Source: Bog-756 sp963753905
Lineage (GTDB): Bacteria > Actinomycetota > Acidimicrobiia > Acidimicrobiales > RAAP-2
Assembly: GCA_963753905.1 (NCBI GenBank)
Contig: CAVWDZ010000002.1
Location: 248,001 to 312,000, forward strand
DNA: 64,000 nt
Direction of reading: 5' to 3'
Shown one piece after another: positions 42,501 to 49,944 of the stretch. Under the pieces are notes generated by a model, which was given only the letters and a program-made list of their open reading frames with translations, was not told the DNA's origin and searched no databases. The first letter of the stretch is position 1, and every line of letters starts with the position of its first letter. The translations under genes were made by a program, and so were the position numbers.

Positions 42501-43098
42501 CAACGGCTTCCACCTCGGCCAATTGGCTGCACTTCGCTCTGTGATTGAGCAGTTTGCAGTGACGACACCCGAAGTCGCAGCGTGGACGTTTGCTGCCGGG
42601 ATCGCCGCAGCGACAGACGGGGATGCCGTAGCTGCTCAGGTGGCCTTGACAAAGGGAATGGAATTGCTCCCGACCTCACCGGAGGTCCTCCTGTTGACGT
42701 CCGTTTGCCTGGCTGCCGAACTGGCCGGATGGGTCGGGGCCGAGGTTCCCGTGAATTCGCAGCTGGCGTCACTGCTCGCGCCCTACAGTGGCAAACTGGC
42801 GGTCATCGGCACGCTCAGTAGTGAATTCGGCCCAGTTGACCGCTGCCTGGGGATTCTCAGCTCAAACGCTGGTGACCTGCCTCGAGCACGCGGACATTTC
42901 GCGGCGGCGCTCGACGCGTGCCAGCACTTGATGGCTCGGCCGTGGGAGCTCCGGACGAAAGTCGACTGGCTCCTCGCTGAGACGGGATCGGGGCTGCCCA
43001 CTCCGTCGTGGTCGGAGGATCTGGAGTCCGAACTCGAGGCGTCGGGTCTGCAGGGCGCGATCACCCGCCTCCGCGTTGGCGCAGACTTGCCGCAATAG
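39571..43098 (+). CDS. SARP (AfsR-like) BTAD regulator with AAA ATPase and TPR-like region
   Basis: A 1175-aa regulator. An OmpR-like winged helix (residues about 1-95, MDFRVLGPFEVHDGDQEIPI; VLSTDRIIDEIWSG) is joined to a bacterial transcriptional activator domain (about 100-250, ending DLGIEPGPELRSLERLVL). A STAND-type ATPase follows with LVGRE, Walker A GEAGCGKS (327-334) and Walker B LLLIIDDAQEI. The last about 500 residues are helical, TPR-like. There is no C-terminal LuxR HTH. Such proteins activate neighbouring accessory genes after a ligand or protein signal. It begins a lower-GC segment and is followed by two same-strand genes that it may control. Confidence 0.87.
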   Translation: MDFRVLGPFEVHDGDQEIPIGAFRQRAVLALLTIHAGQVLSTDRIIDEIWSGSPPPSALKTLHAYISRLRKALHDPPVSRDGASLLSRHSGYVLAIDPSEVDSFQFEQLVGEASGALGDGRPVVAADRLKRAFALWRGTAFAEFAYESFATNESQRLMERRLEAVELRIDTDLAMAQHASVVAELEGLVAEYPVRERLWAQLMTALYRSGRQADALAAYTKVRRLLIEDLGIEPGPELRSLERLVLEQSPDLAWHPLPSDDPRGKRAAIATPNDVSRPRAFAGDVRERGSAFEMLPLVGREDQLSRLAEVMHSAPAGDRPRLVLLFGEAGCGKSRLLSEFESRAQAQGVLVARGSADQDSSLPYGPFGEIVRSLMLATGPSMLDRVGHLKDDLVRLLPELGPPPSVTQDLGLARSRLFEAVLQLLASPGIDEELLLIIDDAQEIGDGSAALLRSLLDRTWDRPVVVVLACRLAVGDRWEHPNERLLELHRREGTVTIEVGRLNTVDLTVLVERIAGSKVNADRVAARLVEMTAGIPLLVREVAAAGLPDERTSPMMVEGRSTSPLVEGVIGLRLSKVSEATRHLLEAASIIGFRFAIDVLVQVSSLPVSDVAGLLDEGIAAGIVVETDEPDILAFDHGLIREVIASRVSAMRQTRLHGQVAKVLAGQGNAIEAAHHALMGFVGISAEAAADFAIRGAEQAIASLSFEIARSICTTALLGPAADLGPGIRADLLLHLGRAESLSGRTEEAEDAWRSAADLARSERDYDRFARIALGTDLHGHTVIASSELRWSLLTEALNDLGPEWSQMRLLVASEWLTEAVMPPRRDLSDDFVSEVVGAASLHQDPYVLAAALHARHIIARTRNVPERREWSEEFLRVASQLGDSRWLFEAHLARLIDAAVYLDGPALTASLDALRHTCAHYRDPRALWTFELAAASCARLRGEFAISKEHAEAAESIGNRYNILDNTVAIGATVFLNGFHLGQLAALRSVIEQFAVTTPEVAAWTFAAGIAAATDGDAVAAQVALTKGMELLPTSPEVLLLTSVCLAAELAGWVGAEVPVNSQLASLLAPYSGKLAVIGTLSSEFGPVDRCLGILSSNAGDLPRARGHFAAALDACQHLMARPWELRTKVDWLLAETGSGLPTPSWSEDLESELEASGLQGAITRLRVGADLPQ

Positions 43099-43181
43099 CT
43101 CGCAGCAGGCCCCCAGCGACAGACACCAGCCGTGCCGTTCGTCAACATGGCAGGTGTCCAGTTCGATGGCGTTCACCGGGG

Positions 43182-43622
43182 ATGGTGAGTCTGAAGCTGC
43201 CCGACCGCCCTCTGGATGTCCGAGTCAGTTCCATCGTGGTGCGCAAGAGCACGGACTTCGCCGGAGTGTTCACCGGTAGACTGTTCACGATGCCGGGACG
43301 TGAGGTTCTGCTTTTTTCTGAGGACGGCCTTGGCGAGCTCGACGACCTCCGGGTGCTCCATCGTGTCTCACGTCGGGTGGCCGTTGTTGAGGTTCCTTCC
43401 GCCCGTATTGCGGAGCTTGCCGCCCGTCCCGACATCCAGATCATCGACACCAAAAAGCCCCTGGAGCTGCCTGACCAAATGGAGCCTTCGGAGGCGCTGT
43501 TCGCCCAAGCCTGGAAGCAGCGACACCGCAGCGGCGATCAGAAGGTGCGGCGTGGTGACCGGCAAAACTGGGGGGCACCCGGATACGAGCCACCAGACAA
43601 ATCGGCCTCCAATGGCAGGTGA
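43182..43622 (+). CDS. Small protein, possible subtilase-propeptide (I9)-like fold
   Basis: A 146-aa soluble protein I do not recognise firmly. The central stretch VSRRVAVVEVPSARIAELAA then RPDIQIIDTKKPLE resembles the beta-alpha-beta inhibitor/propeptide domain found before S8 peptidases, but no subtilase catalytic triad follows. It overlaps the metalloprotease gene by 11 nt in another frame, so the two are coupled. A role as inhibitor or chaperone of that protease is an inference from overlap and fold-like pattern. Confidence 0.6.
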   Translation: MVSLKLPDRPLDVRVSSIVVRKSTDFAGVFTGRLFTMPGREVLLFSEDGLGELDDLRVLHRVSRRVAVVEVPSARIAELAARPDIQIIDTKKPLELPDQMEPSEALFAQAWKQRHRSGDQKVRRGDRQNWGAPGYEPPDKSASNGR

Positions 43623-44670
43623 CCTCTCCCTTGTGGAGAACGCCGTCATTCTCCCAGGTTCGGCACGTCCGCGGGCAACTCGCGGGCCGGGAACTCCCCC
43701 CAGACGTCAAGCAGTCATGCACGAATTCGGTCCGCGCGTCCGCATCACCGGAACCCCGCCCAGCCGATCGGTCAAGGGATTGCGATCTGGCGTCGCGGAG
43801 AAGCTGCGGGTCCCGAAGAATCTCGATCAGACCGGGGTCTACGGGTTGGAGGCCCTCGACTTACGGACCTCGCAAAGCTACATCGCGGCGAAGTCGGATC
43901 GACCAATGTCCGGTAGACGATGGGGAGCCCACGGCGTCGCCGCCCCCGACCGGCCAACTGACGGGCGGATCGCCACCGTCGCCAGGTCTCGCGCTGCACC
44001 TCCTCCCGCCCACCCGATGCGGGGTCGGATTGGACTCGGAATCTTGCTGATCAATGGACCTACGGAGGAGCTCCGATTCACCTCCGACGAACAGGTCGAG
44101 GTCGTGGCAGATGTCCAGAACGCGCTCAGCTGGCTCGGGAGCAACGTGCCGCGGGGAAACATCATTTGGTCATACGACATCCGGCCGATCGAGTTGACGG
44201 TCCCAGCAGGCCGGGCTCGGGGTTACGAGCCTCGAGAGGCCCGGTGGCGCGACCCGGCACTCGCCACCCTGGGGTTCGAGCCAGGTGTTGCCGGAGTCGA
44301 AGACTTTACGGCGACGCTCAAGACCACGTTGGGAGTCGAATTCGCCTACTGCTGTTTCTTCGTCAAGTACCCGCTCGGTCATTTTGCGTACGCAGAGCTC
44401 GGTGGACCGCACCTGGTGATGCACTACGACAACGACGGTTGGGGTCCCGAAAACATCGACCGAGTCTTCGCCCACGAGTCGTGCCATATTTTTGGTGCGC
44501 CGGACGAATACGAAGAGAGCGGATGCAACTGTCGGGGCACATGGGGAACCTCTCGGACCCCCAACTCGAACTGTGAACGATGCGCGGAGGGTGGTGCGGT
44601 GCCCTGCATCATGATCGGGAACACCTGGGACCTTTGTGATGCCACGCCGGGGCATCTGGGGTGGTCCTAG
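43612..44670 (+). CDS. Zn-metalloprotease-like protein with HExxHxxGxxDE motif
   Basis: A 352-aa protein without signal peptide. The zinc motif is FAHESCHIFGAPDEY (286-300: His288, Glu289, His292, then Gly295 and Asp298-Glu299), a metzincin-like HExxHxxGxxD arrangement. Six cysteines cluster at the C-terminus (305, 307, 321, 324, 332, 342), and the end WDLCDATPGHLGW is distinctive. Residues 70-100 (LRVPKNLDQTGVYGLEALDL...) may be a separate small domain. It may be a peptidase acting inside the cell or exported by an unusual route. Coupled to the small gene upstream. Confidence 0.75.
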   Translation: MAGDLSLVENAVILPGSARPRATRGPGTPPRRQAVMHEFGPRVRITGTPPSRSVKGLRSGVAEKLRVPKNLDQTGVYGLEALDLRTSQSYIAAKSDRPMSGRRWGAHGVAAPDRPTDGRIATVARSRAAPPPAHPMRGRIGLGILLINGPTEELRFTSDEQVEVVADVQNALSWLGSNVPRGNIIWSYDIRPIELTVPAGRARGYEPREARWRDPALATLGFEPGVAGVEDFTATLKTTLGVEFAYCCFFVKYPLGHFAYAELGGPHLVMHYDNDGWGPENIDRVFAHESCHIFGAPDEYEESGCNCRGTWGTSRTPNSNCERCAEGGAVPCIMIGNTWDLCDATPGHLGWS

Positions 44671-44685
44671 CCGCCGAGTCGGCGG
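44671..44685 (+). terminator. Short hairpin after metalloprotease gene
   Basis: CCGCC-GAGTC-GGCGG directly follows the stop codon. It is a small GC stem without a U-tract, placed between convergent genes. Confidence 0.28.
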
Positions 44686-44803
44686 ATTCAGGGCGATATT
44701 CGGTTCCTCTGTTAGAACCGCTCGTCCTTGTAGGTGCCGGACTTCTCGGCGCTATTGAGGGGTCGGTCCCATTCAAGCGGCCCGTCTCGCCGCTGCAGTG
44801 AGT

Positions 44804-46060
44804 TCACTCGCCCAGTGTTGGTACAGCTTGAGCGACGTCCAGCGCAATGTCCTCGGGCCGCGGTGGCCGGTGGAGCACGCTCACGGCCATCAGCGACGGC
44901 GACGACCAAAGGTCTCGCGGTGTGACGAGGTCGGGAAACACCTGTTTCGGCTTCAGATCCTCATCGTCGTACTTCCCTTTCTTTCGGTTCTCCCAAATCA
45001 TGTTGAAGATGACCTGCCCTGCGACCATCGCAAGATCCCTGCCAGCACCACGCGGCAAGCGCCCCCGCCCGGGGCTCCTGGCGTTTCCACTCGCCGGGGT
45101 GCGCGCAGAAGCAGGTGTAGGGACCGACGGTGCGGCGGCGCCGCCGAGCTCGGGGAGGGCGGACCCCAAGAAGTCGGCGCGGAAACTGTCGTCGAAAAGA
45201 ACCAGACCTGCGCCGTCGACGACGTCATGTCCAGCTGTCGCCCCTGCCCGCGAACGTCCTCGGCTTGCGCCTGGTACTGCGCAGCGTCTGGTTGTCAGGG
45301 TTGGGGGATCCAAAGCTGTGGTCGCCGGAGCATGGCGGTCGCTACGAGTTGATCGCGTCCGGGGGGTCGACGTCGCGGACCTTGGCGACCGTAGCTTCGT
45401 CGGTCGGTCCACTCGAGCGAGAGGTTTGAGAACATCCAATCGACAATCCGGGCCGGCGTCAGCGAAGCAGCGATAGATGAACTCCGAGCAGGTCAGCGAA
45501 TGGCCGGAAGGATCTCTCATCCTGTCGTCATCGTCCTCGAACACTTTGACCAGTGAGTTGGCGACGAGCCGCATTGGTCCAGCGATTCGATGCAAGGCTT
45601 TTCGATGCTCGTCATCAAAATAGGTCGCATAACTCCGCAGAAGGGAGGGCACCATCAAGGCCACGAGACTGACATAGTCGTACGCGGTATCCGTCGGTTC
45701 GATGTAGCACCTCGCCGCCTCGACCACGCTCTTGCCGACAGACGGATCGTCCAGCGCTGTCACGTGACGGAGGCCGGTGACTGTTCGATCCCGTCGAGAG
45801 GAGAGCCACGTGGCCAACGATTCCGTCTTCACCGCCGCCTCGATGAGCGGATCACCGCGACGAGCTCCGGGCTTGTGCCATCCGACGTGCGCGAGATCAC
45901 CGTTCCCCAGATACAACGCGCAATGATTTGCGGGTCGATTCTCAGCGAACTTGATGAGGCCGCTGAGCGGCTTGACCGTGTCAAAGAGTATGACATCGCC
46001 CGTCCGAAGGCTCCTGACGAAGACATCGATTTGGTCGGTCAACTTGAGCGGAGGGGACAT
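44804..46060 (-). CDS. YiiX-like permuted papain-fold hydrolase, probably frameshifted
   Basis: The open frame codes 418 aa. Residues 15-210 form a permuted NlpC/P60 (YiiX/YebB) amidase-like domain: LRTGDVILFDTVKPLSGLIK, His46 in RPANHCALYLGNG and Cys191 in HSLTCSEFIYRCFADAG. The C-terminal end DLVTPRDLWSSPSLMAVSVL fits the same family. The region between (about 45050-45415) is Arg/Thr/Pro-rich and weak in codon bias. A well-biased stretch in a shifted frame, SSGPTDEATVAKVRDVDPPD, starts at about 45415 and ends at a stop at 45342. I infer one or more frameshifts. It lies 19 bp after the CHAT gene, same strand. Confidence 0.7.
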   Translation of the reverse strand: MSPPLKLTDQIDVFVRSLRTGDVILFDTVKPLSGLIKFAENRPANHCALYLGNGDLAHVGWHKPGARRGDPLIEAAVKTESLATWLSSRRDRTVTGLRHVTALDDPSVGKSVVEAARCYIEPTDTAYDYVSLVALMVPSLLRSYATYFDDEHRKALHRIAGPMRLVANSLVKVFEDDDDRMRDPSGHSLTCSEFIYRCFADAGPDCRLDVLKPLARVDRPTKLRSPRSATSTPRTRSTRSDRHAPATTALDPPTLTTRRCAVPGASRGRSRAGATAGHDVVDGAGLVLFDDSFRADFLGSALPELGGAAAPSVPTPASARTPASGNARSPGRGRLPRGAGRDLAMVAGQVIFNMIWENRKKGKYDDEDLKPKQVFPDLVTPRDLWSSPSLMAVSVLHRPPRPEDIALDVAQAVPTLGE

Positions 46061-46079
46061 TGGGTGTACCGCGTGTCGG

Positions 46080-47105
46080 CTACGCGATGCCGCCCGGTTC
46101 AGGCACGAACAACACAAAGTTGTTCAAGAAGGCGCCGCTCTCACAGGTCAAGGCCGGTGCGCCTATGCGAAACCAGTAGCGATTCTCTATGGGTCCATCA
46201 GCGTCCGGCCGTTCCCATCCCACATCGGCGAACCTCTCAGCGAGCTCTTCGTACGGAGGATGATCTGGTGGCATGTCGACATAGCACTTGTATTGCAGTC
46301 CAAGGCGCGAATTCAGAACGCGGGCGACAAGACGATTACCTTCGTTCTCGAATGCAACCGGGTTGTTCAGGATGTCATCTTCTGCCAGTTCCCTACCCTC
46401 GCCCACCTCCAGTACTCCATAACGGTACCCGTCGACCGGCCACATCCGAGGGGGTGGTGACAGAGAGATCGCTGTCGATCGAGGAACGTCTAGCGCTCGG
46501 GTGACAAGTTCCAGAAATGGAGTATCACCATCTGGTTCGTTTCGTAGCGAAAGAACGGGAGTGTTTACTTCACGTCTGGACAGAGTGTCGATTTCGATTC
46601 GATCCCTACCCATGGCTGCTGCAGTCTTGACCGACTTATTGAGGGCCAGTCCATTGTAGAAGCTGCTTGCGAACGCGATCGCGGCTTTGTCCGAAATCTC
46701 GACCCTCATGCTAATGACGAAGTCGACGGTGCCGAGCAACGCCGCTCCGACCGCCTCCGTTTCGCAACTGTTCAATACAACAATTCTGAGACTGTCTGAG
46801 GCAGCAAACAGTCTGACAAGCAGTTTCTTCTCGAGGAGCCTGCCTCGGTTTCGGTCGGTGGATCGCAAGTAGATGCCATCCGGTGATCCGTGTGCCGCGA
46901 GATGGAGCACATGGGGATTGAAATCTGCAAGCAGATCCTGGAGCTCGGCCGCCGTCGGCTCAGGCAGCAGCTTGAGCTTCAGCAACTCGTGGTAGCGGGA
47001 AGTCTCGATTCTCTGATTGACTTTTTTGAAATCGAACATAGCGTCGATCCGGTCGTGTTTCGGCGGCGAGCATGTCACCACGAGAACTCGTACTTCATCC
47101 GCCAT
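46080..47105 (-). CDS. CHAT-domain (caspase-like) protein
   Basis: A 341-aa protein. The CHAT peptidase core spans about residues 1-190. The catalytic His72 is in VLHLAAHGSPDGIYL and Cys114 is in IVVLNSCETEAVG, followed by the family block DFVISMRVEISDKAAIAFAS then SFYNGLALNKSVKTA. The C-terminal about 150 residues (PPPRMWPVDGYRYGV... to FVLFVPEPGG) are unrecognised and may sense or bind a partner. CHAT proteins are effectors in several bacterial immunity and death systems. It is the first gene of a pair with the YiiX-like gene. Confidence 0.82.
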   Translation of the reverse strand: MADEVRVLVVTCSPPKHDRIDAMFDFKKVNQRIETSRYHELLKLKLLPEPTAAELQDLLADFNPHVLHLAAHGSPDGIYLRSTDRNRGRLLEKKLLVRLFAASDSLRIVVLNSCETEAVGAALLGTVDFVISMRVEISDKAAIAFASSFYNGLALNKSVKTAAAMGRDRIEIDTLSRREVNTPVLSLRNEPDGDTPFLELVTRALDVPRSTAISLSPPPRMWPVDGYRYGVLEVGEGRELAEDDILNNPVAFENEGNRLVARVLNSRLGLQYKCYVDMPPDHPPYEELAERFADVGWERPDADGPIENRYWFRIGAPALTCESGAFLNNFVLFVPEPGGIA

Positions 47106-47414
47106 CGCGTCGTTCCTTCCGCCAAGCCGCCGGCTGAGTATGCATCTTTTTGCCACGCGACGACTCATTTGTCAAGAGCTCCGACCACGGACGTCCGGCA
47201 ACGGACAGACCGGTCAACCGTCGGACCTCGCCGTGGGTCCGACAGTGGCTGTCGAGATGGCAACGAGCGTCCGAATCTTCACCAGTCAGGCAGTAGCGCG
47301 ACGTCAGACACGTCACCCGAATGCAAGCGGCTCACAAGGAATCCACAAGAAGAGGGCGCGATCACTGGTTACGGCGCGGGACAAGCCCGCTTCAACAGCG
47401 AAGGGAGCAATCTC
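47106..47414. other. 309-bp divergent spacer, CHAT and secreted-protein genes
   Basis: No gene is supported. The region must hold both promoters. A GAAGGGAG ribosome site lies just before the plus-strand ATG at 47415. No strong inverted repeat was seen. Confidence 0.5.
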
Positions 47415-47948
47415 ATGGCAAAACGGCGGAACCTCATTCTCGGGGCCATGGCGTGCATCATTCCGATCGGTCTGACGCTCACGACGATCAGCTCACCGGC
47501 CTCGGCCGTTGGGAACGCACCGGCAGTTGCTGCAAACGGGACCGTTTACCAAGCCCAAGTGGCCTGCTGCAAGACCATCGTCCTGCCCGCGTGGCCCGCG
47601 GCCGGGCATATCCTCACCAGCAAGGTCATCCCTGAGGGGACCTACTCCTTTGCCGCCACTGACTTCGTCGTCATTGGACCGGTAGAGAATGACAACTGCT
47701 GGGTCGCGACCACGAACTCGTCGGACGTGATGACTCAGACTGGCGGCAATGTCGGCAATGGCTCGAGCACCTCCGGCACGGGAGCAGGCGGGATCTATGC
47801 CAACGCGGTCATCAACGGCACGGTCGACATCAAGGCAGCGAACGACCACCTGGTTCTGTACTGCGACTCCAGGCACTTCGGGCAAGGGACCTATGTGGCC
47901 GCAGCGGGGATCGTGGCCACCAAGGTGCCAGGGATCGTCAACCTCTGA
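47415..47948 (+). CDS. Small secreted Cys-containing protein
   Basis: A 177-aa exported protein of unknown function. The signal peptide is MAKRRNLILGAMACIIPIGL then TLTTISSPASA, with cleavage after ASA. The mature part is beta-rich, with four cysteines in ACCKTIV, DNCWVAT and LYCDSRH, suggesting two disulfides outside the cell. It is rich in Thr, Ser, Gly and Val. It is divergent from the CHAT gene and may or may not belong to that locus. Confidence 0.77.
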   Translation: MAKRRNLILGAMACIIPIGLTLTTISSPASAVGNAPAVAANGTVYQAQVACCKTIVLPAWPAAGHILTSKVIPEGTYSFAATDFVVIGPVENDNCWVATTNSSDVMTQTGGNVGNGSSTSGTGAGGIYANAVINGTVDIKAANDHLVLYCDSRHFGQGTYVAAAGIVATKVPGIVNL

Positions 47949-47991
47949 CTGGCATCAAGGCAATCCTGACGTAGCGCGATCCTGATGGAAC

Positions 47992-48042
47992 CACTCGGGG
48001 TGGTGGATGGTCGGCAACGCCGGCATCCACCACCTCCGAGTG
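47992..48042 (+). terminator. Long stem-loop after secreted-protein gene
   Basis: CACTCGGGGTGGTGGATG (47992-48009) pairs with the run at 48024-48042 with one bulged base. The loop itself contains a small CGGC/GCCG stem. It begins 44 bp after the stop codon at 47948. No U-tract follows. It is the strongest hairpin I noticed in the window. Confidence 0.55.
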
Positions 48043-48142
48043 CTCTGAGGCCTGTTGCCAGTTTCGGGCCAGCCGGCATTCGTCCTGCCGGCCGGCCGCC
48101 CATCCCCGTGCACGAGCACTCCACTCGGTAAATTCGACGGGC

Positions 48143-49021
48143 ATGGCGAACTCTGGCGGGCATCGACAAGCTCGAGGACCTTCGTCCGGCATGGCCGGCG
48201 CTCCTCCAACGGGAAGCGCGGTTCCGATGCGGTGTGGCACCTCACGGACCGGACGTGGATCCCTCGCGGCACTGGGGGCGACCGTCGCACTCACCCTGCT
48301 GGCATCGCTCGGGCTGGCCGCAGGTAGCGCGCTCGCCGGTGCGACCCAGGCGTACGCCGCCGGCAGCGGGTACACGCCGACCGGCGCACCGACCACCGGC
48401 GGGTCGGCAACCGGCCTGGCCGGCACGGTCGTCACCAGCACCACCATCCAGCCCAGCGGGGGCACCGCCAGCGGTGTGGTGGGAAGCTCCACCATCACCG
48501 CCACCGTCCCTCCGGGCACGTTCACCGGAGCGGTCCAGGTGGTCGTGACCGATGCCAGCAGTTCCTACCTCGCTCCCAGCTCCGGGGGCTCCGCGGTGGT
48601 CACGTTCGGAATCGGCATCTACGTCAACGGATCGAAGGTCACGGGCACATTCCCCGCCATTCGCGTGACCATCACCTCCCCTGCCATCACAGCCGGCTCC
48701 ACCGTGTACCTGGTGACCGGTAGCGGACTGCAGGCGGCAACCGGCGCGTCCGTCCAGGCCGGCTCGGCCAGTTTCTCCATCACCAGCGACCCGGTGGTCG
48801 AAGTGACAGCCCCGGTCGCGACCACCGCCTCCGGTGAGACGGGTGTTGCCTCCTCGGGCACGACCTCGGGTGGCACAGCCTCCGGCACGGCCATCGCCGG
48901 AGCCACCTCGGGTGAGACCGGCGAGCCCTTCCTGCTCGAGGAGCTGGTGGCTGTCGTCCTCCTGGCCTTCGGCGCCCTCATCCTGGTGGCCCTCCGCCTG
49001 CGTCGTCGTCGTACCGCCTGA
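48143..49021 (+). CDS. Secreted, membrane-anchored surface protein
   Basis: A 292-aa protein. A long N-terminal region ends in a signal helix (LAALGATVALTLLASLGLAA, about residues 41-60) and AYAAGSGYTPTG. The exported part is Ser/Thr/Gly-rich beta structure (about 70-250). The C-terminus is a membrane helix LVAVVLLAFGALILVALRL followed by RRRRTA, an anchor with a positive stop-transfer tail. No LPxTG-type motif precedes it, so membrane rather than sortase anchoring is likelier. It is the first gene of an envelope cluster. Confidence 0.72.
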   Translation: MANSGGHRQARGPSSGMAGAPPTGSAVPMRCGTSRTGRGSLAALGATVALTLLASLGLAAGSALAGATQAYAAGSGYTPTGAPTTGGSATGLAGTVVTSTTIQPSGGTASGVVGSSTITATVPPGTFTGAVQVVVTDASSSYLAPSSGGSAVVTFGIGIYVNGSKVTGTFPAIRVTITSPAITAGSTVYLVTGSGLQAATGASVQAGSASFSITSDPVVEVTAPVATTASGETGVASSGTTSGGTASGTAIAGATSGETGEPFLLEELVAVVLLAFGALILVALRLRRRRTA

Positions 49022-49025
49022 CCCC

Positions 49026-49944
49026 TTGCCGGACCACCCGCCACCCACCACCCGTGGGGTGCTGCCGGTGCTCGCCGTGATCGCAGCCGGGTCGCTCCTC
49101 GCCGCCTGCAGCGGAGGCTCGGCCGGAACCACCACCACGACTACCGGGTCCACGAACACGGTGAAGCCCACCAGGACCTACCCTGGACCTGCCGGCCTGG
49201 TGGACGGCGGCCAGCCCCAGCCCGACGGCTTCATGTGGCTCCTGGCCAGGGTGGGCGGCTCCGCCGACATCCAACAGCTCAACCTGACCACCGGCTCGAT
49301 CGGCCAGATCATCCCCGAGACGGCGGGTGCCCACTCGATCAGCCAGTCCTCGTCGGGCGTGGTCGGGGTCGGGGTCGCGACCGCACGCACCGGTGCGCTC
49401 GAGCTCCGGAACGGCGCCTCCGGTGCCCTGGTGGCAACCGTTCCCATCGGTGCGCCGGTCAAGGACGTCTACGCGGGTGCCGACGGCACCACCTTCTACG
49501 TCCTCAACGGCAACAACAGCTCGTCCAGCGTCACCCTGGTCAACTCCGAGACGGACAAGACCTCGGCGTCGGTGCCGGTGCCGCTCGACACCGTGGCCAT
49601 CGCCGTGGACCCGTCCGGCCAGAACCTCTTCGCCCTGGGCTCGCAGGGCAAGGTCAACCAGATCACCATCGGCTCGGGAGCGGTCGCCGCCGACTACCCG
49701 GTGGGCCAACATCCGATCGCGTTGGCGGTGTCCACCAGCGGGTCCACGCTCTACGTGCTCAACAGCGTGGGAGCGGGCGCCAACGTCGGGGCCATCGACG
49801 TCGCCACCGAGAGCCAGACGAGGGTCCTTCCCGCCCCCGCCGGACGCGGTGGCCGTCCAGGTCTCGCCCGACGGAGGCAGCCTCTATGTGGCGGTGGGGA
49901 CGCCGACCGTCGGCAACGTCCAGGTATTCGCGATCGCCCCCTGA
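49026..49944 (+). CDS. Beta-propeller lipoprotein, interrupted by a one-base frameshift
   Basis: An exported lipoprotein starting at a TTG (49026) or GTG (49059), 4 nt after the previous stop. The lipobox is LLAACSGG. The body has YVTN-like propeller repeats such as IDVATESQTRVLPA and VKDVYAGADGTTFYVLNGNN. At the C5 run 49834-49838 the frame changes: before it the propeller frame reads ...TRVLPAP, after it another frame continues PDAVAVQVSPDGGSLYVAVG and ends properly at 49944. Removing one C restores one continuous protein of about 305 aa. The restored stop overlaps the next ATG (TGATG). Confidence 0.7.
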
